The notes under the pieces were generated by a model. That model did no database searches and was not told the origin of the DNA. It was given only the letters and a program-made list of their open reading frames with translations. This document shows, in pieces, positions 1 to 8,924 of a DNA stretch of 64,000 nucleotides. The stretch is taken from positions 1,402,681 through 1,466,680 of the forward strand of contig NZ_CP006965.1 of NCBI RefSeq assembly GCF_000517445.1. Reading direction: 5' to 3'. Positions within the stretch are counted from its first letter, which is position 1, and the number at the start of each line of letters is the position of its first letter. This DNA comes from Thermococcus paralvinellae. GTDB lineage: Archaea > Methanobacteriota_B > Thermococci > Thermococcales > Thermococcaceae. A program made the position numbers and the translations under genes.

Positions 1-1141
1 CTGTTGTAAGTCCAACTTCCCCGCTCAGTTCAACACCCCAGAATTCCTCAAAGAACTTTCTCTTCTCTTCGCTTGTAACTGCCTGGTAGCCTGGGAACAC
101 ATTTGGCAGAGCTGCCATATCACATGCTCCCTGAACGTTGTTCTGTCCTCTCATTGGAGAACAACCAGCACCTTCTTTGCCCTGATATCCACAGATAGCT
201 GCAAGTGTTCCGAGAAGCTTGACGTTTTCAGTTCCATGAGTGTGCTGAGTGAGACCCATTGCCCAGGTTATAACACCCTTTCCTGCTGTTGCAAATGTTC
301 TTGCTGCCTCAACTATAAGCTCAGCTGGAACACCAGTTACCTTCTCGACAAACTCTGGTGTGAATTTCTCAACTGCCTTGACTACCTCATCGAAACCAAC
401 ACACCTCTCCCTTACGAACTTTGGATCATAGAGCTTCTCTTTGATTATGACGTGAATGAGACCGTTTATCAGTGCAACATCACTTCCTGGATAGTGTTGA
501 AGGAATATGTCAGCATGCCATGCTGTTCTTGTAAATCTCGGATCTGCAACAATAACCTTTGCTCCTCTCTCCTTAGCCTTGAGGACATATCTAAATCCAA
601 CTGGATGGGTTTCCGCATAGTTGTGGCCAATGATAAAGATGACATTCGCTTCTTCTATGTCCTTGTATGTGTTGGTCATTGCACCTGCTCCAAACACTTG
701 CTTCAATCCAGTAACTGTTGGAGCATGACAGAGACGAGCACAGTGATCAACGTTGTTTGTGCCAAGCATTCTTGCAAGCTTTTGGATGAGGTAGTTTGGC
801 TCGTTAAATGTTCTTGCAGAACCGAAGAACATCAATTGATTTGGATCATCCTTTGCATATGCCTTCAATCTCTCAGCAACTTCTTTAATCGCTTCACTCC
901 AGCTAATTTCGACGAATTTTCCTTGCTCTTTAGCCTTTAATGGCTTCTTAAGCCTGTCCTTTGCTAAGAGGTATTCAACCGCTGCGTTTCCTTTTGGACA
1001 GAGCTTACCATTTTCATTTGATATTCCAGGTATGTCAGTTGCATACTCGATACCCACTGGATACCCATCTACGGTTTTGATATAGAACCTACATCCAACA
1101 CCACAGTACGGACACACTACAGGCACTAATTTCTCCGCCAA
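1..1141 (-). CDS. fdhA: Formate dehydrogenase alpha subunit, Mo/W, Cys type (5' part; C-terminus beyond window edge)
   Basis: Reading the minus strand from a TTG at 1141 gives 380 codons before the window edge. A GGAGGTG ribosome site lies 6 nt upstream (1154-1148), which decides the start. The N-terminus carries the 4Fe-4S set C10, C13, C17 and C48, followed by the molybdopterin oxidoreductase fold. The active-site segment DHCARLCHAPT has Cys138 (codon TGT) where E. coli FdhF has selenocysteine, followed by the conserved His139. The protein oxidises formate to CO2 using a Mo/W-bis-pterin centre. fdhD and a hydrogenase cluster lie upstream on the same strand, so electrons probably pass to ferredoxin or hydrogenase; the electron-transfer subunits would lie beyond the edge. 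A SurR-like site and a TATA box precede it (1256-1281). Confidence 0.93.
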   Translation of the reverse strand, partial: MAEKLVPVVCPYCGVGCRFYIKTVDGYPVGIEYATDIPGISNENGKLCPKGNAAVEYLLAKDRLKKPLKAKEQGKFVEISWSEAIKEVAERLKAYAKDDPNQLMFFGSARTFNEPNYLIQKLARMLGTNNVDHCARLCHAPTVTGLKQVFGAGAMTNTYKDIEEANVIFIIGHNYAETHPVGFRYVLKAKERGAKVIVADPRFTRTAWHADIFLQHYPGSDVALINGLIHVIIKEKLYDPKFVRERCVGFDEVVKAVEKFTPEFVEKVTGVPAELIVEAARTFATAGKGVITWAMGLTQHTHGTENVKLLGTLAAICGYQGKEGAGCSPMRGQNNVQGACDMAALPNVFPGYQAVTSEEKRKFFEEFWGVELSGEVGLTT

Positions 1142-1264
1142 GCGGAACACCTCCCAATGGTAGTGTACATATATGTTCTTTAATGCACTATTACATTTTG
1201 GTGCTCATGTCTGCTTCAAAAGTCCGTTAAACGATTTCCTTTAAAACCCTTTTCTTATAGCTTA

Positions 1265-1281
1265 GTTCTTAACAAAAGGTT
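1265..1281. promoter_or_regulatory. SurR-type operator upstream of fdhA
   Basis: The sequence GTTCTTAACAAAAGGTT fits the extended SurR consensus GTTn3AACn5GTT exactly. It sits directly upstream of the minus-strand TATA box CTATAAG (about 1261-1255). That is where SurR is known to act as an activator of hydrogenase genes when elemental sulfur is absent. The site is 124-140 nt before the TTG start, so the leader is about 90 nt. The assignment to SurR is from memory of the Pyrococcus consensus. Confidence 0.7.
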
Positions 1282-1426
1282 GTAATCGTTGGGATATAGC
1301 AAAATAAAATGCTGAGAATCCTTTTTTTAAATTGTTTTGTATAATTTCTAAAAGAGAGTTTAAACAAACACACTTATAAATAAAATTGTTTAACATATTT
1401 GCTAACGTTAAAATAATAGTAAAGTG

Positions 1427-2206
1427 TTAAGTTCTGTTTTCAAATGATATTCTATGTTCACCGCTATATATATTAAACCTTTTTCCTCGAGCAAATCCAA
1501 TCAATGTTATGTTGTATTTCCTTGCAAGCTCGACACCTTTGTCAGTTGGTGGGGACTTGGTTATCACAATAGGCATGCCTGCATTGACAACTTTTTTCAC
1601 CATGCCGTAGGGCATTCTACCACTTGAGGCTAAAATTAACTCACTCAAGTTTAGTCCATTGAGAACTGCATAACCAACTACTTTATCAACGGCATTATGT
1701 CTGCCTATATCCTCACTAAACGCAACTATCTTGCCGTCTTTATCAAAAAGGGCTGCCCAGTGAGTTCCCCCAGTTTTTTTCCACGTTTCTGCAAGCTGAG
1801 TCATAGAGGAGGATATTCTCAAGATAAGCTCAGGATGGACTCTCATTTCTCCCGTTTTTCCCTCGATGACTTTACTCTCCCTAGCTTTATACGGATCCCC
1901 ACAGGGGGTGTGCCTTATAGTCAGCTCACTTCCGAAGCGACCGATATCTGTATCTTTAACCTTTACGTAAATTTTCTTTCCCTCAATCCAGCTGTCAACA
2001 ATCCTCTCGGCTTTCTCATATCCCTCACAAATAACGAAACCAACTCCAAGTTCTCTAAGTTGACTTGGTGAAGCTGGAAGCTCAGCAAGAAACTCTTCAA
2101 ATTCATTATAAACGAGATAAACCTCAAATCTCTCTTCAATGCAGACATAATCCTCAATAGTTTTCAAACCGTTATCCCACTTGAAGATATTTATCTTTTT
2201 TATCAT
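1427..2206 (-). CDS. fdhD: FdhD, formate dehydrogenase accessory sulfurtransferase
   Basis: This 259-residue protein has the FdhD hallmarks THWAALFD, EDIGRHNAVDKVVG, ASSGRMPYGMVKKV and ITKSPPT. FdhD transfers sulfur to the Mo/W-pterin cofactor of formate dehydrogenase and is needed for its activity. E. coli FdhD uses a CxxC pair; here only one cysteine is seen at that place (HTPCGDP, near residue 105), so the sulfur relay may use a single Cys. The start ATG has GGTGG 4 nt upstream, and a TATA-like CTTATATATTC (about 2235-2225) suggests its own promoter in addition to read-through from the hydrogenase gene. It lies upstream of fdhA on the same strand, which supports the role. Confidence 0.92.
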   Translation of the reverse strand: MIKKINIFKWDNGLKTIEDYVCIEERFEVYLVYNEFEEFLAELPASPSQLRELGVGFVICEGYEKAERIVDSWIEGKKIYVKVKDTDIGRFGSELTIRHTPCGDPYKARESKVIEGKTGEMRVHPELILRISSSMTQLAETWKKTGGTHWAALFDKDGKIVAFSEDIGRHNAVDKVVGYAVLNGLNLSELILASSGRMPYGMVKKVVNAGMPIVITKSPPTDKGVELARKYNITLIGFARGKRFNIYSGEHRISFENRT

Positions 2207-2242
2207 TTAACCACCAGAGTTAGAATATATAAGTAGTTTTTT

Positions 2243-3448
2243 TCAATTTTTCTGTATATGCTCCACATGAGTGGCACATGGTATGCATGGGTCAAACAGT
2301 CTAACAGCAGCTTCAGCAGCTTCAACCGTCAATCCCTTAACAGCATTTTCAATCACTGGGATATTAAACATTGTAGGAGTGACTATTTTTAGCCCACTAA
2401 TCTTTCCTTCCTCATCAAGTTCTACATAGTGTAATAAAGTCCCTCTCGGAGCTTCATAAGCTCCAATACCTCTACCAGGTCCAAAGATAATGTTTTGCCT
2501 TCTAAAGGGTTCCTTTATGTTAATATTATTGAAAAGTTCTTTCATCCTTTCAAAGGCTAGCTCTATTTCTAGTATTCTCGCAGCATAGAGCCCAAATAGA
2601 GATATTCCCTTAAAGGGGGTGAGAAGTGTGAGCCTTGCCCTAGGGCCGACTTCAACTGGTTTTCCTTTGTAGAATGCAACCATAACTGTGGCTTCATTCA
2701 CAAGCTTCCTTGGTTCTTCTCTATATTCCCAATAAGGAACAGTTTGAATTTCTTTAAAAGAAATTTTATACTTATCTCCAAAAAATAAGTCCGACGCTAG
2801 AAACTCATTTCTAACCATTTTTGCTCTTAGCTCATCTGCAATTTCTGTGAGATTATCTTCATCCAAGAGAGAATACCTAATATCTTCCCACTCTTTTTTA
2901 ATTCTTGGGAGTTTTGCTTTTAAATGATTCCAGACACTCCATTTTGGCACCCTCGAAATGCCACCTATCGTTAAATAAGGTGGATGAGTTGCTCCTCCTC
3001 CCAATTTAAGTAGATAGTCACTGACTTTATCATACAACCTAATTAGGCAGAGAATTAACTCATTTCTCTTTTCCTTAACAATCATATCTGCACTAACCAT
3101 AAGGAGGAGAAGAATATGCGTCTGAATCCTGTTCACCAAACCCAGCAACTCTCTTACCAATAAAGCGTTTCTTGGGGGAGAAATGCCAACTGCACTCTCT
3201 ATAGCCTCAGCAGCAGCATTTGCATGAGCAACGTGACAAACACCACAAATCCTCATAACAGCTTTAATTGTAAAAAGTGAGTCTTTTCCAATGACTAGTT
3301 TTTCAAAACCCCTTAACGGAGCAGTTGATATAAAAAAAGCATCTTGAACTATGCCATCCTCCTGTTGGAAAACCAGCTTAGCTTCACCCATTATTCTTGT
3401 AATACTTTCAAGGGGTATGTAGTTTGGTGTACTCTTAAATTCATTCAT
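2243..3448 (-). CDS. Second Frh-type NiFe-hydrogenase large subunit
   Basis: The 401-residue protein is a close paralogue of the large subunit at 5005-6186. It keeps both nickel-binding pairs: RICGVC (C68, C71) and DPCIPC (C388, C391) followed by ATH and a seven-residue tail that a maturation protease could remove. It therefore looks catalytically competent. It is the last gene of the frhA-frhG-frhB cluster, but no second small subunit is present. It starts without a clear ribosome site; a T-rich TATA-like stretch about 25 nt upstream (near 3473) suggests a leaderless transcript of its own. Family: F420-reducing hydrogenase alpha (FrhA). Whether it swaps with the first large subunit on the same FrhG is unknown. 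Confidence 0.88.
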   Translation of the reverse strand: MNEFKSTPNYIPLESITRIMGEAKLVFQQEDGIVQDAFFISTAPLRGFEKLVIGKDSLFTIKAVMRICGVCHVAHANAAAEAIESAVGISPPRNALLVRELLGLVNRIQTHILLLLMVSADMIVKEKRNELILCLIRLYDKVSDYLLKLGGGATHPPYLTIGGISRVPKWSVWNHLKAKLPRIKKEWEDIRYSLLDEDNLTEIADELRAKMVRNEFLASDLFFGDKYKISFKEIQTVPYWEYREEPRKLVNEATVMVAFYKGKPVEVGPRARLTLLTPFKGISLFGLYAARILEIELAFERMKELFNNINIKEPFRRQNIIFGPGRGIGAYEAPRGTLLHYVELDEEGKISGLKIVTPTMFNIPVIENAVKGLTVEAAEAAVRLFDPCIPCATHVEHIQKN

Positions 3449-3491
3449 GTCTTAAGATTTTGAAGCTAAAAATAAAAAACTTTCTAAAAAA

Positions 3492-4325
3492 CTAAAGCAA
3501 ATACATCATGTTTTGTTGAGCTCTTGCAAGTTTTTCCCTTGCCTTTTTCAAAACTTCTCCAATTAAATGAGAACCTTCTCTTAGTTCTAAATATCCCTCT
3601 TTCTCTGCATTTTTAATGAGTTCCTCAGCCTTAGGATTCCTCGCTATAAGGAGTGTCCATCCAGGTTCACTCTCTACAAAACCCGCTGAGATGTCGCTCC
3701 ATGTTCCAGTGTAATCTGTACACACCAAACAGCCAGCTTGGAGATAGGAATAAACCTCCTCAATTGGTAAATCAAGCTTTGTGTCATTGTATACTATTTC
3801 AAGGAAATCTTTTTTAAGATGAATATCTTTTATTTGCTCTGCTTTTATCCCGTATTTCATTCTGAGGTAGTTTAGAAAAGCCTCAAAAGCAAATGTTCCC
3901 ATACAGAACAGACTTACTATGTACTTTATTCTTTCACCGAAATCAGTCTCTAATAGAGGAAAATCCCTCATTTGGGCAAAAAACTGTGCCTGACATGGCA
4001 AACATACTAAAGCAACTCTTTTCAAATCTTCTTCCTCAATCTTTGCTTTCATTCTCGCTGCAAACGGGACTATGCTCCATTTGTTTCCTGCCGTTTCTAA
4101 TAACTCCTCTTTATTATGAGCAACAATTGCCTGCCCTTCAAATCCTTTTGTTCTCTTTGCTGTAACAACGCCATCAACTATGCCCTTTTCAAGGGCATAA
4201 GTTAGTAAAGCCGTAACTGCTCCACCACTTGCAACTTTTCTCTTCCTTATCTCTTCGTCCTTGGCCCTTGCTAAATAAACTCCAAAGACAGTCCCTAAAA
4301 GGTTTTCTGATGGTAAACCAATCAT
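3492..4325 (-). CDS. frhB: FrhB-type flavin/Fe-S subunit of F420-like hydrogenase
   Basis: The 277-residue FrhB/FdhB-family protein has the N-terminal SGGAVTALL segment and cysteine clusters LVCLPCQAQ, SLFCMGTF and AGCLVCTDYTGTWSDIS that bind a 4Fe-4S centre and FAD. In methanogens this subunit reduces F420. Thermococcales are not known to make F420, and for Thermococcus onnurineus FrhAGB electron delivery to thioredoxin reductase has been reported (recalled, not checked). Its ATG overlaps the frhG stop (ATGA at 4325-4322), so the two are translationally coupled. A shorter NifB-like or coenzyme-F420 dehydrogenase role is possible, but the context favours hydrogenase. Confidence 0.88.
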   Translation of the reverse strand: MIGLPSENLLGTVFGVYLARAKDEEIRKRKVASGGAVTALLTYALEKGIVDGVVTAKRTKGFEGQAIVAHNKEELLETAGNKWSIVPFAARMKAKIEEEDLKRVALVCLPCQAQFFAQMRDFPLLETDFGERIKYIVSLFCMGTFAFEAFLNYLRMKYGIKAEQIKDIHLKKDFLEIVYNDTKLDLPIEEVYSYLQAGCLVCTDYTGTWSDISAGFVESEPGWTLLIARNPKAEELIKNAEKEGYLELREGSHLIGEVLKKAREKLARAQQNMMYLL

Positions 4326-4999
4326 ATCCTACCCCCCATACAAAGCAGTTGAGATGCACGAGGACATCTCACATAGCACGTTCCACAGCGAATACATTTT
4401 TCAGCTATAAGGTTAGGCCTCTTATCTATCATTTTAATTGCTTGTGTTGGACATGATAGCTCACATGCACCACAGCCAATGCAGAGACCTGTTAAAACGA
4501 TGTCATCAATCAAGTCGAAACCGCTGAGCTTCTTGATATCCGCACAAACTTTGAACAATCTGAGTCTCCTTTCATCACCCGCTATAAAGAACTTGAAGAA
4601 TGATTGGACCATTTGAGGGGTTGGGGGACAACCAGGAATTGAATAATCAACCTTGACAACACTATTTATAGGCTGGAAGTTTCTGTGGTCTGGCCTAGGT
4701 TCTTGCCCACCCCTACAGAACCTTAAAATTCCTCCAAATGTTGCGCATGAACCAAAAGCAACGAGAGTGCTTGCCTTCTCTCTAAGACTTTTTACCTTTT
4801 CAATTATATGAGGTTCATTCATGCAAACTCCACCAGTTATTATGACAATGTCATATTTGTCTCCGGCACAGGTTTTCTTTGCTAAGTATTTCATGTCCAA
4901 ATCAACGAACTCTTGAATATTTGGAAGTGCTCTTAAAATGCTAACATTACAGCCTTCACACCCTCCAATATCAACATGAAGGACCTTCAATTTCTCCAT
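4322..4999 (-). CDS. frhG: FrhG-type NiFe-hydrogenase small subunit with ferredoxin domain
   Basis: This 225-residue subunit binds the proximal 4Fe-4S cluster through GGCEGCN (C14, C17), GSCATFGG and PGCPPTP. Its C-terminal third adds two CxxCxxCxxxCP ferredoxin motifs (CIGCGACELSCP and CIRCGTCYVRCP), giving the three-cluster relay typical of FrhG. I chose the ATG at 4999 because GAGGTGAG lies just upstream; that ribosome site overlaps the end of frhA (stop 5007-5005). It is the only small subunit in a cluster with two large subunits. Confidence 0.91.
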   Translation of the reverse strand: MEKLKVLHVDIGGCEGCNVSILRALPNIQEFVDLDMKYLAKKTCAGDKYDIVIITGGVCMNEPHIIEKVKSLREKASTLVAFGSCATFGGILRFCRGGQEPRPDHRNFQPINSVVKVDYSIPGCPPTPQMVQSFFKFFIAGDERRLRLFKVCADIKKLSGFDLIDDIVLTGLCIGCGACELSCPTQAIKMIDKRPNLIAEKCIRCGTCYVRCPRASQLLCMGGRI

Positions 5000-5004
5000 T
5001 TTAC

Positions 5005-6186
5005 TCACCTCAACTCAACAACGTGGGTTGTACATGGTATACAAGGATCATATAAGCGCATAACAGCCTCTGCAGCTTGAATACTAAGTCCCTCCGCTGC
5101 TTTTTCCATAATTGGGATGTTAAACATCGTCGGAACCACTATCTTAAAGTCTTGAATTCTGCCCTCTTCTCCAAGCTCTACATAGTGGAACAACGTACCC
5201 CTTGGGGCTTCATAAACCCCAACTCCTCTCCCAGGTCCAAAGATTATGTTCTGAGTTCTGAAGGGTTCATTCATATTGATTTGGTCAAGAATTTCTTCCA
5301 GCCTTTCAAGTGCTATTGTTATTTCTTCAATCCTAGCCAAGTGAATACCAAAGAGAGAGTTGTCTCTGAAAGATCTATAAATGGCCATTCTTGCTCTGGG
5401 ACCAACTTCAACCGCTTTTCCTTTATAAAATGCGACCTGTGTTGTAGCCTCTTTTGCTACATCTTCTTTCTCACCTTTGTAGTCCCAGTAAGGAACTGTC
5501 TTCACGGCATCTGGAGAAACATTATATTCATCACCATAGAACATGTGCGAAGCTAGATATTCGGGAGCGAACTTCTTTTCTTTAAGCTCCATAGCAATCT
5601 CAGTTAAGTACCCTTCATCCACTAAATAAGCCATTATCTCGGCCCAGAGTGACTTAAGCTCTGGGAGTCTTGCCTTAAGATTATTGAATACACTCCACTT
5701 TGGAACTCTTAAAAGACCACCAACCGTCAAATAGGGTGGATGTGTTGCAGCACCACCCAGCTTGAGCAAATAATCACTTATCTTTCCATGAAAGGTCATC
5801 AGCTTAAAGATGACTTCCATTCTCTTCTCTTCAATTATGAAGTCTCCCGCCATCATTGCCAATTGAAGAATGTGGCTCTGAATTCTGTTTATCAAGCCAA
5901 GTGCTTCTCTAATTAGTAAACCATTTCTAGGGGGCAAAATTCCTAAAGCATTCTCTATTGCCTCTGCAGTTGCGTTTCCATGTGATGCATGGCAAAGTCC
6001 ACATATTCTCATGACTGCTTCAACAGCAAAGAGAGGATTTTTTCCTATGACTAATTTTTCAAATCCTCTCACTGGAGCAGTAGCAATGAAATTAGCTTGT
6101 TTAACTTCCCCATTTTCGTGATAAAGTACTAACTTAGCCTCACCAGCAATTCTGCAAAGCTCATCTATCTGAAGATACTCGCTCAT
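5005..6186 (-). CDS. frhA: FrhA-type NiFe-hydrogenase large subunit
   Basis: From the ATG at 6186 (GGAGGGA upstream) the protein is 393 residues, the usual FrhA size; a longer upstream reading has no ribosome site. It holds the active-site ligands RICGLC (C62, C65) and DPCIPC (C382, C385), with TTH and a five-residue tail for proteolytic maturation. It is the first gene of the cluster frhA-frhG-frhB-frhA2. Upstream lie a TATA-like CCCTTTTATTTT (about 6255-6243) and a perfect SurR motif at 6263-6279. The enzyme should be cytoplasmic and couple H2 to a flavin-linked acceptor. Confidence 0.92.
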   Translation of the reverse strand: MSEYLQIDELCRIAGEAKLVLYHENGEVKQANFIATAPVRGFEKLVIGKNPLFAVEAVMRICGLCHASHGNATAEAIENALGILPPRNGLLIREALGLINRIQSHILQLAMMAGDFIIEEKRMEVIFKLMTFHGKISDYLLKLGGAATHPPYLTVGGLLRVPKWSVFNNLKARLPELKSLWAEIMAYLVDEGYLTEIAMELKEKKFAPEYLASHMFYGDEYNVSPDAVKTVPYWDYKGEKEDVAKEATTQVAFYKGKAVEVGPRARMAIYRSFRDNSLFGIHLARIEEITIALERLEEILDQINMNEPFRTQNIIFGPGRGVGVYEAPRGTLFHYVELGEEGRIQDFKIVVPTMFNIPIMEKAAEGLSIQAAEAVMRLYDPCIPCTTHVVELR

Positions 6187-6262
6187 TAATATCCCTCCCT
6201 CTCCAAACTTTCTTCTTGTTGTCACTAGGTTATTATGAAAACTAAAATAAAAGGGTTTTCTG

Positions 6263-6279
6263 AACCAAAAGTTTAGAAC
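6263..6279. promoter_or_regulatory. SurR-type operator upstream of frhA
   Basis: Read on the minus strand the site is GTTCTAAACTTTTGGTT, a perfect GTTn3AACn5GTT. It ends about 8-12 nt upstream of the frhA TATA box, the same geometry as at fdhA. This placement suits activation by SurR. Confidence 0.72.
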
Positions 6280-6428
6280 GTAAAAGTTTCGGATCAAAAT
6301 GGCATCATCAGAAAGAAAAATGGCAAATAAACTGGTAGAATATTTTTAAGTGTTTCAAAGAATTCCCTACAATTTATTTTAAATTGTGAGTGCAGTTTTG
6401 CAGTATTCAAGAGCACTATGATGCAAAG

Positions 6429-6477
6429 CTTTATAAAGGCACAAGTATAGTAAGGATGACGCTCTTCTAAGGAGCGT
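6429..6477 (+). promoter_or_regulatory. Promoter and 5'-leader hairpin of TRAM gene
   Basis: A TATA box (GCTTTATAAA, about 6429-6436) is followed by a perfect 6-bp hairpin ACGCTC/GAGCGT with a 7-nt loop (6459-6477). The ribosome site AGGAG comes 14 nt later. The hairpin lies in the predicted leader, so it could control translation or message stability of this RNA-binding protein; that is inference. Confidence 0.5.
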
Positions 6478-6504
6478 TGAAATATTTGAAAGGAGATATT
6501 GAAA

Positions 6505-6732
6505 ATGTATGGAGATAGATTTGGCGGAAATAGAGACAGATTTAGTGGAGTAGCCCCAGTTAAAGTTGGAGAAAGATACACTGTTAAAATCGAAAGTATA
6601 GGAAAAGGCGGAGACGGAATAGCTAGGATTAAGGGCTTTGTTGTGTTTGTTCCAAACACAAAAGTAGGTCAAGAAGTTGAGATCGTAATTAACTCTGTCA
6701 AGCGAAAATTCGCTTTTGGAGAGGTTATTTAA
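6505..6732 (+). CDS. Small TRAM-domain RNA-binding protein
   Basis: This 75-residue protein has a basic, glycine/arginine-rich N-terminus ([11 protein letters not shown]) and then a complete TRAM domain ([27 protein letters not shown] and so on). Stand-alone archaeal TRAM proteins bind RNA and behave as RNA chaperones, some of them cold-induced. The ATG at 6505 is preferred over an in-frame TTG at 6499 because AGGAG (6491-6495) is then 9 nt away rather than 3. The end overlaps the convergent KaiC-like gene by 8 nt. Confidence 0.88.
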   Translation: MYGDRFGGNRDRFSGVAPVKVGERYTVKIESIGKGGDGIARIKGFVVFVPNTKVGQEVEIVINSVKRKFAFGEVI

Positions 6733-7462
6733 TTAGACTACTCTCGAACATCACTACACCATTACTGTCAATTTCAAAGGGAATATATAAGAGTGAGTGT
6801 TTTGTTCCTCTCATTTTTCTTATTAAAGCTTCTCTACGATATTCCGTGACACCTCCCACGGATTTAACTTCTCTAATCCTCAACTCTATAATACCAGAAA
6901 ATAAAAATTCGGCACCTATATCTGACAGCTTTCTAAAACTTGGAGATGAAATTACAAACGTCGTTATATTGAGTTTCTTAAGAAATACAATTAAGTTAAG
7001 CAGAGCATCTCTCATGTTGCTCTCTGTCAATCTAAACATTAAAAGTGGTAACGAATCTATCACCAATCTCTTAGCATTAACAAAAGATACTGCTCGATAA
7101 AGATACCGAAAGAAGGTTTCTAAGCTAAATTCCTTTTCCTCTATTATCAGCAAAGAGGTACCCAAAGGTAATCCCATGCCTACTGAAACACCATCAACAA
7201 CTAAAAGCCTCCCAGCTTTCTCAAGTTTGTCAAAATCCCATCCAAAAGAGCGCATATACCTTTTAAACATCTGAGCAGGTTCTCTAAAGATAACATAAAC
7301 TCCAGGCTCGCCATATTTAACAACACCATTGTACAAGAATTGTGCCGAAAGCACAGTCTTACCTGTACCACTCTCGCCAAGTATTAAAACTGTAGAGCCT
7401 TCGGGGATACCACCATGAAGTGCATCATCAAGAATTTTTAAGCCCGTCTTTACTCGTTTCAT
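6725..7462 (-). CDS. KaiC/RecA-like ATPase, single domain
   Basis: This is a 245-residue single KaiC domain with Walker A GESGTGKT near residue 30 and a hydrophobic Walker B strand ([12 protein letters not shown]). Related archaeal proteins are signalling or recombination-type ATPases of mostly unknown role. The ATG at 7462 and an in-frame TTG at 7471 are both possible; neither has a ribosome site. A TATA-like TTATATATT (about 7493-7485) lies about 25-28 nt upstream, which suggests a leaderless message. No partner gene is adjacent, so its function is not predicted. Confidence 0.8.
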   Translation of the reverse strand: MKRVKTGLKILDDALHGGIPEGSTVLILGESGTGKTVLSAQFLYNGVVKYGEPGVYVIFREPAQMFKRYMRSFGWDFDKLEKAGRLLVVDGVSVGMGLPLGTSLLIIEEKEFSLETFFRYLYRAVSFVNAKRLVIDSLPLLMFRLTESNMRDALLNLIVFLKKLNITTFVISSPSFRKLSDIGAEFLFSGIIELRIREVKSVGGVTEYRREALIRKMRGTKHSLLYIPFEIDSNGVVMFESSLIK

Positions 7463-7595
7463 TATTTCCAATATAAATCTGCCAATATATAACCGTTTTC
7501 ATTACTACAAGAGGTTTTTCTATAGTAACATTCGCCAGAAAAGGGCAGTTTCGTCCAATTAACTTTTTAAATTAATATCCTTAAGTTAGTTCGCA

Positions 7596-8870
7596 ATGAA
7601 AATCCACATTGAAACGTATGGATGCACAAGAAATAAAGCAGATGCAGAAATTATGGAAGCCATTTTGGTTAGTGCAGGTTATGAGATAGCCGATTTGGAT
7701 AGTGCAGAGTATATAATCGTGAACACTTGTGCTGTAAAAGATCCCACAGAAAAGCACATGAAAAAGAGAATTAAAGAACTCCTCGATTCTGGCAAAAAGG
7801 TTATTGTCACCGGCTGTTTGCCCCATATTAACATTGAAGCAATAGATGAAAGAGTATCAGCAATCTTAGGAGTTAAGAGCATAAATAGGATTGTTGAAGC
7901 TATTGAGCTAGCAGAAAGAGGGGTAAAGCTCATTGACGTGGAGCAGAGAAAGATAGACAAGCTTGAGCTTCCAAGAATGTGGAAGAGCAAAGTAGTTTTT
8001 GTTGTGCCAATTAGTGAGGGCTGTTTGAATGCGTGCACCTACTGTGCGACTCGCTTTGCAAGAGGAATTCTGAAGAGCTACTCCCCAGAGAAAATTGTCA
8101 GATGGGTTAAAGAGGCATTGGCTAAAGGATATAAGGAGATACAGCTCTCAAGCGAAGATACCGGCTGCTATGGTTTTGATATTGGGACAAACTTAGCTGA
8201 GCTTTTAGACGAACTCACGTCCATAGAAGGAGAGTTTAGAATTAGAGTCGGCATGATGAACCCAAATCATGTCATAAAGTTTCTCGATGAGCTCATTGAT
8301 GCTTACAAAGATGAAAAGATTTACAAATTCTTGCATTTGCCCGTTCAGAGTGGAGATAATGAAATTCTAAGGAAAATGGGCAGGACGTACACAGTTGGAG
8401 ATTTTGAGGAAATTGTAAATGCCTTCAGGAAAGAGTTCCCAGAGCTGAACTTAAATACAGATATAATTGTCGGGTTCCCTGGAGAAAGCGAAGAGGCTTT
8501 CCAGAATACTGTTGAGCTTATAAAGAGAGTCAAGCCAGATAAGATAAACGTTTCAAGATTCTCTCCGAGACCCGGAACTTTAGCGGCAAGAATGCCAAAC
8601 CAGATAGTTGGCTGGCGTGTTAAAGAGCGCTCCCGCTATCTTCACCGCTTGAGGTTAGCCATAAGCTACGAGATAAATCAGAAATATGTTGGAAGAGAAG
8701 CCCTAGTTTTAACACATGGCGAAGGAAAGAAAGGAGGAATCGAAGGTAGAACAATGAACTATAAGGAAATAATTCTGCCAGAGGCCTCAATTGGGAAATT
8801 CGTGAAAGTAAAAGTCACAAAGGCAACTGCAACTTATCTGATGGGAGAGCTTGTTACATCCATTCTTTGA
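7596..8870 (+). CDS. tRNA t6A37 methylthiotransferase (e-MtaB family, radical SAM)
   Basis: The 424-residue protein has the three methylthiotransferase domains in order. The N-terminal UPF0004 domain carries C10, C45 and C74. The radical-SAM domain carries EGCLNACTYC (C143, C147, C150), and a TRAM domain fills the last 60 residues. Archaeal/eukaryotic e-MtaB (CDKAL1 type) converts t6A37 to ms2t6A37 in tRNA, using two 4Fe-4S clusters. The gene has no ribosome site, and a TATA-like TTTTTAAATTAA about 25 nt before the ATG points to a leaderless transcript. Confidence 0.93.
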   Translation: MKIHIETYGCTRNKADAEIMEAILVSAGYEIADLDSAEYIIVNTCAVKDPTEKHMKKRIKELLDSGKKVIVTGCLPHINIEAIDERVSAILGVKSINRIVEAIELAERGVKLIDVEQRKIDKLELPRMWKSKVVFVVPISEGCLNACTYCATRFARGILKSYSPEKIVRWVKEALAKGYKEIQLSSEDTGCYGFDIGTNLAELLDELTSIEGEFRIRVGMMNPNHVIKFLDELIDAYKDEKIYKFLHLPVQSGDNEILRKMGRTYTVGDFEEIVNAFRKEFPELNLNTDIIVGFPGESEEAFQNTVELIKRVKPDKINVSRFSPRPGTLAARMPNQIVGWRVKERSRYLHRLRLAISYEINQKYVGREALVLTHGEGKKGGIEGRTMNYKEIILPEASIGKFVKVKVTKATATYLMGELVTSIL

Positions 8871-8924
8871 AAATACGAAAGCCGTATTAACTTTGGGAGA
8901 TACTAATCCTCGGATGAAGAAAAA

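Noticed and set aside
728-730. Selenocysteine in formate dehydrogenase
   Set aside because: The active-site codon is TGT, not TGA; the enzyme is the cysteine type.
236-940. A long open frame on the plus strand
   Set aside because: It is antisense to fdhA, whose protein is strongly conserved with cofactor motifs; the plus-strand translation is Cys/Ser-rich and meaningless.
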